From positions 1-64,000 of the forward strand of contig MU394140.1 of assembly GCA_022578605.1 (NCBI GenBank): DNA of 64,000 bases, in the 5' to 3' direction. Source of the stretch: Camillea tinctor (Eukaryota > Ascomycota > Sordariomycetes > Xylariales > Xylariaceae). Positions within the stretch are counted from its first letter, which is position 1; each line of letters starts with the position of its first letter. The notes beneath the pieces are model-generated. The model did not search any database and was not told where the DNA came from. It saw only the letters and a list, made by a program, of their open reading frames with translations. The position numbers and the translations under genes were made by a program. Shown one piece after another: positions 44,255-58,718 of the stretch.

Positions 44255-47200
44255 ACAAATTCGTCGCAATGTCGCAATGATGGGGGTTGTCTTTCCAACT
44301 CCCTAATCTTCACCCCCGGGAGCACGGCTCCGCTTCAATCGATTATTTACTCCGAATTAATTACAACCTGACACGCGACGGGATCTTCAGCGTCCGGTGT
44401 CGACGAAGTCACGATATCCTTTCCCGACACCTATTTCTTTTTTGGCCAGCACCGTACTTGTTTTTTTGCCGTTGGGGTGCGGCCTCGCCAACTGAGCACT
44501 GGGAGGATACATTGTTTGGTCTTGTCCACATGGCTCCCTGCTTCTATAATACCCTGTCTTGCCTCTTTCGTTATACCTAGCCGGCTATCCGCGTACTGCT
44601 TATGAAGTACCTTTGATCTTGCTCGAGAAAAACAAAAACGAAGCTTGGCCTGGCGTTTTGTTGGAGCCTGCAGGGGCGTACATCAGATCTAATTAGAGTC
44701 CACCTGGGACTTGGACCGCTCTTCCTTTTGTGATATGGTCTCCAAATCTCGGTTGCTCGATACACGGGTACAGTGTTTCCCCCTGGCAAGGACGTGTTCA
44801 TACTAAAGGGGAAATATGGAAAAAGCACCCCAAAAACAACTGTTTATTGCGCGTCTAGTTGATTCTTGTTCTTGCCTTTACTTGATCCCTCCCCCCAATC
44901 TTGTCATTGTAGATGGGGTCGAGGTACTACTATTTTGTTTTTCTGCGGATAAAAAGAACAAAAACTAAGGAAGGGGGTGGCGACGTTGGGTTTTCAGTCA
45001 GACATGAAAGAGCAATACAGCATTTGGGTCTCCGATGACGACTAGTACTACTGAAGGCGTTCCTTTAGAGATCTTCACCTGTGCCCGCGTTTCTCGAAGC
45101 AGTAGATTTGGGAGCGGGCTGGGTCCGGTTTAAGTTAAGGGGTAGGAGGAAGGGAGAAACGAATGTGTGGCGTCATTATGGCCCTTTACTTATTGTCTGT
45201 ACTATAGTCATGTTATATTGAATGCCAAAGCCGTCTAAACTACTATACTATCGATGCTACCGGTTCTACCCAGAAATAATAGTCGGGTCTTCGGAGTAAT
45301 ATGTCACGAGTTATTGAACTCCTATCAACTTCTAGTAATTCTAATTATCATTTGTTTGCCAAGACATAGATATGACCGAGAGCCAACTTCTAGGATAGTC
45401 GTGGAATCTAGAGTCGTGTGCATAAGAAGTTTTAACTCGTGTGCTTAAACACAGTGTACAGGTATGTAACACATGTGACAAGGCGGGAGGAACCTTAGAC
45501 TACGTAACTATGGGATGTACCTAGTATAACTTGTTCACGTAGAGCTCCCCAAAGTCTGACAGCGTTGACTGGTCCTCCTATATAAAGTAACATCGTGGGA
45601 GTTGACTCATCTGTGGGAACTCCCTCCGGAGCCCCGATGTTTCCACTTGAGGACGGGTACGGCGATCAGCTTGTTGTTAATTGTGGGGGAAGCGTATACG
45701 GCGCCGGCGGTGCGGCGGTGCGGCGGTGCCCCTCCATCTCTCGAACTAATGAGCAAGCGAGTGAGACAAGTGTCTTTCCTGTCCGATGGCCCTCTTGTTC
45801 CCTTGTTCGCTTGGATCTCGGATGGTCAAGATAGTACGGGGTAAATCTTGTCAAACCGCCTTCCGGGGAAGGGAAGGGGCGGTTCGGCTTGGTTTTGGCT
45901 TGGCCCTTTCTATGAAACATGAAACATAGGTTGACGATTTGTCGAGGCGCAATTTGAGGAGAGGGGAGTAAAGAACCCTTTGAACGTTACTATGATGCGA
46001 TTCATCGTTGCTCACTCATCTGCTACCCAATTTACCTCCACTAACACGCAAATAGACGAACCGCCTTGTAATGAAGACTTTCGATATATATTTACCTGCT
46101 TAGGTATATAAAGTATATATACCACCCGTTGACAATATTGACACGCATATATCTACACTTGCCGCAAGATTGACCTTTACCGTATATTCTACCGGCACGA
46201 AACTTTCATCGGTAGGTTCAGATGTTGAAACTAGTACACAGAGCCAGGAAATCCTACTCTAGTATATATGATGGATAATGTATGGGTGAATAGCCTAGGT
46301 AGTTTACCTACTTACATAACCTATGTAATGTCCACCGTGTTTATCTATAAATAGGCATGCGGATCCGTACATATTGGCCGGGACCGACGGGCTTGCTAGG
46401 CTGAGTTAAGTAGGCAATATCGAGCTGTAGGCTTCATACTTATACTTTATCTTTAGTAGCTGAGCTCATCTCAAGCTACGTACCAGACTTACATACGTAA
46501 GGTAGTCCAGACGGGCAACTTAGGTAGAGGAGAATGACTGTTACTTGTTTATGGGTGAATTTCACGTAGGGTGGAACGAACATATGTTCATCATCTGAGC
46601 ATATCACTTGATCGGACTAACCTGTTAAGATGGCAAATCTTGTTCGGAGGACTGGGCGGTGCTGGTGTTCGATAAGAGGTAGATTTGCTTATGTATCAAA
46701 AAAAATGGTGTTGGACTCTGCCGCGTGTTCTATTTTCGGCTCTCCCCTTCCCTGCCCCCCTTTCCCCAAGTCTAAACTAACCTTGGCATTTCAATGTTGA
46801 AGGTGATGTGCTAGAATTACGTAGAAGTGTATCTTTCTTCCTTGAAGTCGAAGTTGGGTAGCCTACATATCTTAGCATCATCGTCAGTCTAATAATAAAA
46901 CCAAACATAGGGATCGTGGGTAAATAAGAGGGGCGATTTCATCCTTCAAGAGATAATGTGCATTATTTTTATTCTAAATTGTGTACCTACCTACCTACCT
47001 ATGTACTTTCTTACTTTTCCTGTTTATATCTCTATTTTTATTTTTGCTTTTATTTTTATTTTTGGTTTATTTGAAATTTCCATCAGCATTAAACACCCCA
47101 AACAGGAAGAAGCAGCGTACTCCGTAAACTTGTTTTTCTCCCACTCTCCAGATCCGATCCGTATGTCGTACTCTCTCCCGAGCTATGTAGGGGTGAACCA

Positions 47201-48497
47201 GATAGATGAGAGATATTGCTAGCTATGCGAGACGACGAAGACGGCGACGCATTGAGCGGCGGTAGTACGGAGTATACGTGTAAAATTATGATAACTCCAC
47301 TCGTTCACCGTCCCCGTCCCATGAGCTCGTGATGGGATAGAAATTACTATACATAACCATCGTAATACTTGCTCTAAGTAGCGTGGCTGCGTGGATGTTA
47401 AGAGCAAGCATCCCTTAGCTTGCAGGGGAAATGGCACCACGTCCACTCCCTCTCTTTTCTTCTTCTTCTTCTTCTCCTCCTTCTCTTTCGTTTCCTTTTT
47501 CGCCTACTAAGTACATACAATACATATAGGCACACATAGTACATACATATGTACACTAATCAATATCCTTGCGCTGACATGCCAGAAGATGTCGCACACC
47601 GCCGACTTGCTTGTTTGGCCTGTGTTTGCGATTAATGTTATCCATCCCACCTCTTGAAAACATAGACCCTTGCCCATGCAAACCATATTCAACATTGAAG
47701 CAGGTGAGAGAGCAGGACAGAAGAGGAATAAGGTAAGAGGTGAGAAGGTTGGTGGACCTTTCCGATGATCGCCACAGCCTCAATCAATAATGTATGTTTC
47801 CCAATTGTCTTAGTCCGGTCCCAAATCGGTATCCCTAGGGGACCGGGGGGGAGGAAATTTAGTATGAGAATGTCTATATTAACTCAATGAACATAATAGC
47901 ATAGACAACTGTGATCTAGGCTAATTAAAAAAAATTAAAAATTTTGGCGGAGTGGCAGAGGAAAAAAAGGAAAGACAATCAATAAGATAGTCTATGCGAC
48001 TTGACCTTAGGCGCATCGTTAGGGTATTTAGTCCGTGTGTTAGTGGTCTTGGGTAGGGCCTTGGGTAGGGTCTTGGATTGGCCGTGACTGGCCTGGGCTG
48101 CCCGGCCTACCTGGTCTGAGCCCACCCTACATATTCTCTAACGGGCGGTATCCACCGACCGGCCGGGGTCAGTCCGATCCTATTCGCAATTGTCCACGCT
48201 TCTGCCAAACCCTGAAACACTCTGACGCATCCTAACCACGTCCTAACCCCGTCCTAACCCACGCCGCCACCAAGAATTCAAACCCCTTCCCCATTAGCTC
48301 GCCTCCTTGGATCCCGTATTGGGCATTATTCTAGAAGCCTATTGGACTTGCACAACCCCCGGCGAATATTTTCTCTTTCACCTTTCTCATCCATCCCTCC
48401 ATTCAACAAACCCAACTCCCAATCTGCTTGTACGCGCCACGTCCATATAATCCTCCCCCTTCCCCCCCTTGACCTATCTCTCCGCCACACACCCATC
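44255..48497. other. Long gene-poor spacer
   Basis: I see no gene in 4.2 kb. Small open frames (for example 45595-45920 and 47507-47783) have no coding character. A pyrimidine-rich TTC repeat lies at about 47456-47490. GTAGGTA/TACCTAC-type motifs recur near 46290-46310 and 46985-47000. Confidence 0.5.
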
Positions 48498-49469
48498 ATG
48501 ACATCGGCAGCCCCAAATAATACCAATCCAACTCCCGCTCAGGAAGAATTCAATAATTTCCTCGAGAAGAACACATACAAAGCCTCTTCCGCACACCCCG
48601 AGGACAGAGACGACGACCACTACGACGACAGCGACGAGGACGAAGAAGACCAGCACCGCAACGCCCAGATAGACGCCGCCATGCGCAACCCAAGTATTGG
48701 AGGCGACATTAAACTCCCGCCCGCGAGCTTCGATTCAGGCCGGAGCACCGGTGTGAAGGGTGTCATCGCCGATGCTAGAGCATACGAGCAGGCTCGCCAG
48801 AGCAAGTGGCGGAATAAGGTTCGCGCTGCTCGCCGGTCTGTTTTCGGCGTGGGAGAAATACCCAAGGTCCCCGATTCCCAGAGCGCCGGCGAAAGTGATG
48901 AGGATCTAGACCCCGACGAAGAGAGCTTCCTGAAGCAGTGGCGTGATGCCCGACGGCAGGAGCTTGAGAACGAGGCCAAAAATAACATTCGTACCCGACG
49001 CACGAGCCCAAGCTTGAGGACGTGGGGACGTATGGACACCGTGGATGCTCTAGGATATCTAGACGCTATTGAGCGAGTCGGAAGAGATACTACAGTTGTG
49101 GTATTCGTCTATGATCACGAGGTCGGCTCTCCTCCCAGCCCACCATGTTCTTTTTATTATTATTATATATATGTATATTTATATTTTTTGCCGAATGATA
49201 CACTAACATATGGCCAATAGTGTCAAGTATCTGGACTGGTCGAGTCGGCGCTGCGGCCCCTAGTCTCCGCTCACAACCAGGTCCATTTTGTCAAGGTTCA
49301 CTACGAGGATATCGAGTTTGACAACGCTGCTGTACCGACTCTCCTAGCATACAGAAACCAGGGCGATCTTTTCGCTAACCTCACGGGCATTATCGAGATG
49401 ATCCCGGAGGACGAAGACTTCGACAGCGATTCATTAAAGAGGCTGTTGCGGCAGCACGGTGTCTTATAG
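48498..49469 (+). CDS. Phosducin-like protein (G-beta/gamma chaperone, Bdm-1/PhLP type)
   Basis: Exons 48498-49121 and 49221-49469 give 290 aa. After a Ser/Asp-rich acidic N terminus (DDHYDDSDEDEEDQ), helices include AIDARAYEQ-like ADARAYEQARQSKWRNKV and DPDEESFLKQWRDARRQEL. The C-terminal thioredoxin-like domain contains LDAIERVGRDTTVVVFVYDH, then CQVSGLVESALRPLVSAHN, VHFVKVHYEDIEFDNAAVPT and LLAYRNQGDLFANLTGI. Family members help CCT fold G-beta and assemble G-beta/gamma; loss of the fungal homologue lowers G-beta levels. The start at 48498 is chosen over an upstream in-frame codon because of the MTSAAPN context and a leader-like sequence before it. The intron donor GTCGGC is non-consensus but required by frame and homology. 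Confidence 0.9.
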
Positions 49470-52400
49470 AAAAGATCCACATATCGACTTTTCTTTAAAT
49501 CAACAAGTTGCTAGCGAAGTTGCGATCACACCATCTCAACCAGTGACATCAATTATTTCTTAATTTCCATGATTTCGGCTGAGGTCTCGCTTAGACAACG
49601 GCACATACTGATACCCCATATTAAGGGAGTTTTTTCCGCAAGAAACTACCCTCTGCAACCTTCTAGATGGAGGGTTTCTCCTAATAGTTTTCACCTCTTT
49701 ACCCTCTTCCCCGGTCTTGGCCGGTCGATACATGCGCACAAGCATCTACATTCGAATGGAGTTTTATGTGTATGTGGGCTGCTCTGGTTCTGCATATATG
49801 GTCATGAGAACTATGACGCTCGGTGGATATGGAATGAAAAACGGTGGTGGGTGGAATGTCTCTCGGATTGCCCGCTTGGTACGTCAGATACAAGCTGGGC
49901 GAGGAAGAGGAATCAGGTCTAGGTTAGGACGGAGCTCCTTGTTCTGTTGAACGTCAAATAGCTTGCTCCTAATTAGGAAAAAAGGCATAGGGGAAGTGTT
50001 GGCAAGATGAATGTAGACCCGAGTAATAGAGGAGGTTTCTATACCTAGGCATGTAACCCACCTAAGGGCACCATGGCCTCGGATTTGACTTGATACAAAC
50101 CATAATAGTGTCAGTCAAACTGTGCGGCTAGGTACTGCTATAGAGTATCACGGGAACTCGTACAGTACTTAGTAATGGACATGAACACATTCACACCCAC
50201 ACCTACACCCATATATATTTATGTCTAACCTATGTGTTAATCATTCTTGAAGGGTTATACCAAAATATTTTGTCATACTGCATACCTACATACATAGTAG
50301 CAGCAAAGACATACTGATAATCTTGAATCTTATAAAATGTTCAGCTTATGTAACAATCTGTAAATACCTACCTAGGTAGCATAATGTTTATATGGGGCTT
50401 GAGGCTAAGGTTAGAGACTACCTACCTGTATGTACTAGGCAACTAGGTTACATAGTACTTATAGTACTTACCCAACCTACACATACATATATGTACATTC
50501 TTATCGTACATAGTAACTACTATGTAACTAGATACATGCATACCTAGGTTTATATGGTGATGGGAGTGCTAGCTCGCTACTACTACGTACTTAGTATGTA
50601 GGTAGGTGCGACATATGTAGGTTTCATATACCGTATATCTTATACGGGTACTATGTAGTACGCAATAAAGTAGACAAGTACCTCAAGCATACATTGAAGT
50701 ATTCGTCCATCAAAACATGGATAGATATCACCTGAGGTAAGATATATGTAGGACCCCTCTAATGCGTCAACTACTTGCCCATATAGATGTTGTTACCGTC
50801 GTTCTGGTTGGCACATAGATACCTGGTTGGATTGTATTATGCACCTTTCAGGCTCGGTCCAGTGTGGTTCAAAGAGGACGCACTTTACTTGGTATTGGCT
50901 ATGTAGAGATATGACTGCGCTTCAGTAAAATATATAAATATATACAAAGATGCAACTTGAACCTAAGGTGTAAGAAATGCATACCCCGCACTGGATCTTC
51001 CGTGGCAGGTGGATGAGAGCCCAAAAAGTGCGCGTGCCCTTTCCTTAGCGCCTGATACGCGTGGGAAGAGGTCCTAGTGGCCCCTCCCCCCCTCCTTTTG
51101 CGCTGAAAAGAGGTACTTATCAGCCTATCTACAGTAGTTATAGTACTGATAACAGATAACAGCGCAGTGGGCTAAGGCACTCTGTACCCAATATATCGAT
51201 CACCCACACACGCACAACCCCACCCTCTCGTCATTATGTACATCAGCTTGGCCATTATCTTCAATCTTTCTCTCATCCATACAAACCAGCACCATCGCAC
51301 ATCGACCAACTTCCACTCTCAACTTCGAACCCTTTTTTTTTTTTTTTTTCACCTTCTAGCAAACAAGCAATCAGTGGTGGCGGTTGTGTCAACCAGGAAA
51401 ACCACCCATCCATCTTGTACGGGTTTCTGGGTTTCTCACCTCGACCAGCTACCTACCCAAGCGAATACACAGCCAGCATACCAACGTCAACGTCGCGCAG
51501 ACCTTACTCCTATCCTACATATCATATCTCCAAGGTAAGGTAATGCCGACGACTCTTCTTCCCCGTTACCCATCAGGTGTTGGGGATCAAGTGTTGCCTC
51601 TAAGTGATAATGACTTCCCCTCTGTTAAGTCCTGATTGTACCTACACTTATGCGCATTACAGCTTGCACAGTTCTCCCAGTGAATTAATTGTCATTACCT
51701 TCTTACCTTTGCCTTCCTGCCAACGCTTCTCCTCCTCAGCTTACCTCTGACTTGCCCACCAAGCCACTATCGGCCTCCGGTAGGTCCTGGAACTTCCTTT
51801 CTATTCCCCCCTCCTTTCTCCTCCTCCTCCTCACTCTCCCGGCATTCTCCAGTTCAGCTCTTCTACTGTATTGTATTATTGCATAACAGTAGCAGTAGGC
51901 AGGCAGCATAGGCGCCCCGTCCATCTAATAGGTAGACAAGCTCTACCTTGTTCACCCTGTCAACCCCACCTTGCGTCTGTTGTCTGAACTTAACTTGAAC
52001 CTTGACATATTGCCTCCCATAAGCCTATCTAACTTAACACATAAACACACGCACTCATACGCACCCACGCACACAAATATCTTTTTTCTTCTCGTTATTA
52101 TTTAATCCACCCGCTTCCTCTTCCCTTCGCTACCTTTTCCTCCTACATATATTTTGGAGTGGACTCAACACTGCACATCCTTCCGCTCGAGTACCGAATC
52201 TCACCCAGCTTCGCGACGAGACTGACTAAACTGACTTGTGCTTCTTCTCCAACCCAGGGAACCAGCCGTTGCCTTGTTGCCTGCGTACGCTGCTACTATT
52301 GCAGCCTTACCAAACCAAGTATAATTTCTATGCAGCCTCCCCCGACCACGTCCATATCAACATCAGAGCACCGTATCGGACGAGAGAACTGCATCTAGCC

Positions 52401-52497
52401 TTCTCTTATCCTATTGTCCTCGACTTCGTTTACCAGTTCTCCACGGTAACCTCGAGGTATGACGTGATCTGCCTAAGGCTTCCTTTTCTACCACGTT
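49470..52497. other. Long intergenic region and pyrimidine-rich leader
   Basis: No gene is seen. From about 51200 the sequence becomes pyrimidine-rich with a T tract (about 51331-51349), a possible donor CCAAGGTAAGG (about 51530) and upstream open frames near 52159-52398. This suggests a long, perhaps spliced, 5' leader for the gene at 52498. TAGGTA-type motifs are dense at 50370-50660. Confidence 0.5.
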
Positions 52498-54465
52498 ATG
52501 GAACAGCCTGCTACTGCCGAACCACCGAGCATTGTTCTATCTCCACGACCGCAGTTGCCGCGGCCATCATCGCCGGAGGAATCATCCATTACTCGTCTTA
52601 CTACAAGCGAACCGAGCCCTCCTAACCCCCCTCCTCATCCTCACAACTTGGACGATTTATCCAACTCTGTGCCCTCTCTTCGATTCCCCCGACCCGCCGG
52701 GAACCGTCAACTAACTAACTGGATCTCGTCGAGCTCTCCAGACATCATGCATCCTGGAAACCTACCCGACGATGACCCTAGCTTAGCTGAGCTAGGATAC
52801 GATGTCATCGGAACCGACGGAGAAAGCCAAGCCGAATCTACCACAAGTTCCTTCGACTATCAACGACCTGATGATGTCCAGAGTCTTGCTGGTTCTGACA
52901 CAGGCACGGACGTTGATACAAACGAGGCTGATTCCGATTCATCTGAGGATGAGGATGAGACAGCACTCGAAGGCACTGCTGAACCGATTCACATTCCGGC
53001 CGAGGGTGGAGAGCCAGTTGATGAGGCCGAAATTGAGACTCTAGCAAACCGGAGCCTTGAGAGCCCTACCAACTTCTCACAGCATGGATTCCCGTCGTTC
53101 CACTCAATGGCCGCGTACGCAGAGAGACTACCCACCCAGGAGCAGCTTTCAACGGTAGATTCGCACCCTGTTCCAGGTACCATGTCAGATCATGAGGACC
53201 GTGACATGTCTTCCCCAGACAAGACAACGAGATCATCCCGTCAGCACGAGACAAAGATGCCGCTCCCAGATGAACTCCGCCGGCTAATACTCAGCTATGC
53301 AGTGGATAGCTGCTATATGTTTGTCTTCTTGTCTAGTATCTTGGTCTTGTATGGGCTTGCCACGACCGGAAAGTCATTTTTTGGTTCCCCTCTTCCGAAG
53401 GAGCTAGTTACAGTACCTGTGGCGTCCGTCTCCTCGTTGGTCGTTCCTTCTTCTACTCTGCGAACTTCTCTTTCTTCACCCTCGTCAATCCCAACTTTGG
53501 CCACCACGCAAATGCACAAGGCTTTGCAGACTGATAGTGCTTCTAACGGATTGGTGTTCATGCCATTTGGCAAGGACAAGGCGTCTGTAGACCCGGTTAA
53601 CAATCTACAACAGACTATTTGCTCTGTAGAGATGCATAGTCGCAACGAGATCCTAATCGCGATCCCGGAAGGTATCAAGTCTACCTGGCTCGCAAGAGAT
53701 GCCATACTTGTTGCTGTCAGCCGAGGTATCCAGGACATCCCAAGCAAGGTGACCTCCGTGGGTGAGGGATTTCTCATCCAGGTACCGTCGAAGGAGGCGT
53801 ATGGAGTGCTGGCTGTTTCTATCGCGACGACTCACAAACCTAAGATCAACGAAACATTCCGTATCAACTTTGGGAGCCATATGCTCACAGAGGCGTTTGA
53901 TGCCGGCAAGCAACTGATGAAGGGGTTCGCCCAGAAGGTAGTTGACACGGTCAATGGGACAACGACCTGGGTTGAAGAGACATATATCCCGGCTCTTGAT
54001 ACCATGTCGAAGCAAGTCAGCGTCCAGACAGCATCTCTTACGGATACATTGCTCCAAGGCGTACGAGATGCGGCTGATACTGCTGTTGCTATTCCTATAC
54101 ACCTCGCTTCAGAGATTATAGCTCATATTAAGAGATACTTCTCCGCGGAGATTGTTCGCCAGCGCACTGAACAGGTTCATCTGGAGTTGACACGACAAGC
54201 TCAGGATGTGCGTGACGAGCTGGCTCTTGTGTTGCTCAAGGCACAGCTCGGATCTAAACTGCTATGGCTCAAGATGCAGGGAAAGACGCAAGAATATGAC
54301 CGGTACCTCAATAAGGCGGAAGTATACTGGGAAGAGAAGCGTGCTGACGCCAACAACGCAAAACGCTCGAGGGACGAGCACGTCAAGAAACAGATTCGAG
54401 CCCAGCGAAAGTGGCCGGGTGAGATGAGAGGATCATTCTGGAACAAAGGCAAGGGTGGTTATTAA
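52498..54465 (+). CDS. Single-pass membrane protein of unknown function
   Basis: A single exon encodes 655 aa. The N-terminal 265 residues are Pro/Ser-rich then strongly acidic (DTNEADSDSSEDEDE) and contain short aromatic-acidic motifs such as LAELGYDVIG and SSFDYQRPDDV. One clear transmembrane helix lies at about residues 272-292 (YMFVFLSSILVLYGLATTG). The C-terminal part has a Ser/Thr-rich linker and then long amphipathic or coiled-coil helices (LMKGFAQKVVDTVNGTTTW, VRDELALVLLKAQLGSKLLW) with a basic end. No signal peptide is present. The layout, cytosolic acidic tail then one helix then coiled coil, recalls nuclear-envelope or ER proteins, but I do not recognise the family. Confidence 0.82.
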   Translation: MEQPATAEPPSIVLSPRPQLPRPSSPEESSITRLTTSEPSPPNPPPHPHNLDDLSNSVPSLRFPRPAGNRQLTNWISSSSPDIMHPGNLPDDDPSLAELGYDVIGTDGESQAESTTSSFDYQRPDDVQSLAGSDTGTDVDTNEADSDSSEDEDETALEGTAEPIHIPAEGGEPVDEAEIETLANRSLESPTNFSQHGFPSFHSMAAYAERLPTQEQLSTVDSHPVPGTMSDHEDRDMSSPDKTTRSSRQHETKMPLPDELRRLILSYAVDSCYMFVFLSSILVLYGLATTGKSFFGSPLPKELVTVPVASVSSLVVPSSTLRTSLSSPSSIPTLATTQMHKALQTDSASNGLVFMPFGKDKASVDPVNNLQQTICSVEMHSRNEILIAIPEGIKSTWLARDAILVAVSRGIQDIPSKVTSVGEGFLIQVPSKEAYGVLAVSIATTHKPKINETFRINFGSHMLTEAFDAGKQLMKGFAQKVVDTVNGTTTWVEETYIPALDTMSKQVSVQTASLTDTLLQGVRDAADTAVAIPIHLASEIIAHIKRYFSAEIVRQRTEQVHLELTRQAQDVRDELALVLLKAQLGSKLLWLKMQGKTQEYDRYLNKAEVYWEEKRADANNAKRSRDEHVKKQIRAQRKWPGEMRGSFWNKGKGGY

Positions 54466-55728
54466 AAGGATTGGCTGAACATGATACCATTGGCAGGTTA
54501 CGGACAAAATAGGGACGGCGTTGGGTTTTACGTTGTAATTATCTTTGTTGGTTTGTCTGGACTCGGTCCCTCCACATCTAGATATCATGGCAGACATTGT
54601 CTTCCATGCACACACGCACACACAACTCCACTCTCGACCATTCTCGGCTTCGGATCCAACCACTCTAGCAGTACTGGTAGATGAATGGACGGACGGACGG
54701 ACAGATGGATGGATAGATGAATTGTAGGGGGATGTACCAAGACGTATTATTTCTTTTCCGTCGTCGTGCTATAGGACATTGCTTGGGACCTGTGGGAAGA
54801 GAGATCGAGGAAGGGGAAAGTGGGTTGAACGATACACTTGATCCATCTTCTCGCAAATTATGGTGGTATAGTAGCATCGGTATCATCAGCTACGACGATT
54901 TTTATTGCAAGGCTCTCTAGACTAGGAGGTATTGATTCGTTGTTGCTTTTTACCCTTGGCTTTAATAGCGAGGAATCCCCTAGCCCAACGAACTTAAGCA
55001 ACCCCCCCCCCTCTCCTACGCGAATAGATGAATAGGATTTGATGGACTCTGGGTAGGTAGATGGCAAGCTAGCTAGGTTAGTAAATTCGACGGTGCACTT
55101 CTTCTTTTTCTTCTTCTTTTATGAGTACATGTTCGCTGTTTGCAGTTTTAATTATTCTCTTTCAACTAATGTAATTCCTTATGTTCAAGCATCATGCTAA
55201 CTTAGCTAACCTACGCACGTACCTATCTACCCTCCTAGATAGCTAAAGTACTTACTTATCCTTATAATTCCACTCTATAATCTAGACAGCCAACCTATAG
55301 CATTCTAATAGTGGGTTTTATCGATTTAGAGGCATGCATGTTGTAGAAGAACTCCATGAATGAAGAGAACGCTATGTACCTAACCTTACTAGCTGCCCTA
55401 GCTGCCAGGCAAGGTTAAGTTCTTCGTGGTTGGGCTCCTTTGTGGTAGGGCAGGGATATGCTTAGGTAGTTAGTGGAAAAGATAAGCGATAAGAAGCGTT
55501 ATCGTTATCAATGAGGCGACGCGCGCGATAGGTCAAGTCATTCGGCGCCTCATTGTTGCCTTCCACATTCGAAGTTCATTCAATGACCTCAACCTCACTT
55601 CATCAACCGACGGCGCATCATACATAATCCATCACTCTTTATTCTCCAGCACACAGCACACAGCACACTACGATCAACATCCTCTACACATAAGATACCA
55701 CAAACCATCTGATAACAGATGGTCTATC
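54466..55728. other. Intergenic spacer
   Basis: No gene is seen. A GGAC/GGAT short tandem run (about 54687-54720) and a TTC-rich tract (about 55099-55118) are the only features. Confidence 0.5.
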
Positions 55729-57295
<1,567 letters not shown>

Positions 57296-58718
57296 GGTAC
57301 CGGCGGTGCCTCATCGAATATTACGAGGTCTGGACAGTGAATATTGCAAGAATGATTCAATGTCTTGCTCGCTCGCTTGCTTGCTTAATTTTCAAACGGC
57401 ATGAATAGGCGCTTATCAGGCATAATAAGATTTATTTGGAGTAGGGCCAAGCAGGCGGCGTTTAGGCGTTTAGGAATATTAGCGTCGGAGGAGGGGAGGG
57501 GTGGGAGAACAAATCGTGTCAGGTCAAAACATCATTGGATCTTCTTCCTCGGTTTATTTTTACAACTCCAATGAGGAAAGCGTTGACCCATCGCGATCGG
57601 GGGCGAGCTACACTAGAAAACGGGGGTTCCTACCAGCACATAGCAGAGTTAGGAATCGAAATTTGTGATGGCACACGTGTCAGCCAACAAGGACAGACGT
57701 CGTGGATCCAGCACACCTCACTCCGCAAAAGGCGGGCAGTGGCTCGACCTTCGAAGACTTCATTCAATGTTGTCCGTTGATCACGCACTGTTCCACGTCA
57801 TTAAATCAGGAAACTGCTCTTCCTTTTCGATATAACGGTCTCTTCCCAACATAACGTACGTGTAGTCGGTAGTCGGTAGTGAAATTATTTGCTATATAAT
57901 GACCCCTAGCTTAGCACCTTGAAGCTCGAGGCGCTTCTCGGTCCGTCAATCCTGGGCCAACATGAAATCCCTTTTCAGCTCCCAACCTGACGGGCGGTTT
58001 TGATGGGAAGGCGGGATGACGAGTTGGGTACGGGCATATGTGCGTATTGTCTACATGGGAGTCTTTCTATGCTAAGTTGTAAACATGTTGACAAGCCTAC
58101 CTACACTACACTGCATATATCGGGGCATGACATCACTCTAGTTCCCTTGGCACGGGACCCCCCTTTTACATACCTAACACTAAGGGAGACTCTTCGCCGC
58201 GCGCGGGCCCTCGATCCATACTCAACTCACCAGCTCTTCCTATAGGCCCCTCACCAGCAAAGCATATGCATGTTTGCCTTTGGTGGTCCAATGATATAGA
58301 AACAAATATTAGGCCTATACGTTGGATCCGTGGGACGTGTTCCGGTCTAGCTAACAGCTTGTCCATCGAGCTTCTCTCTCTGTCTAATCCTCTTGACTCG
58401 CTTGCATACGTGCTTCGCATGCCTACCTGGCAACCTAGTTTTCTGCGAGGCCTCTCTACCTTCGTAGTTGGCATGTTCCCTTGCACAGGACCCGACACCT
58501 AGCCACACTAAGGTAAGTCTGACGGTGGCGGTAAACTCGATTCCGGTTGGTATTTGACCGCCCGCAAGGACCCCCGCCATGTTTTGAGCCCACTATGTCC
58601 TCCTCTGTGCCCGTGTAAAAGGGGGGTCCCGTCGAGTCAGGTTGGATATCTCGCTCTGCTATAAACAAACTCCCTTCTTGTCCTTCCGTTCTTCACCTGA
58701 AGGAGGCTCGAACCCACC
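57296..58718. other. Intergenic spacer
   Basis: No gene is seen in 1.4 kb. The short frames around 58000-58500 overlap on both strands without motifs. Confidence 0.5.

Noticed and set aside
45595..45920. Overlapping 79-84-aa frames on both strands
   Set aside because: GC-rich local composition with overlapping frames on both strands, no motif and no splice continuation.
52159..52625. 79-aa and 129-aa frames upstream of the membrane-protein gene
   Set aside because: They lack protein motifs and the second overlaps the real start in another frame; they are more likely leader sequence or upstream frames.
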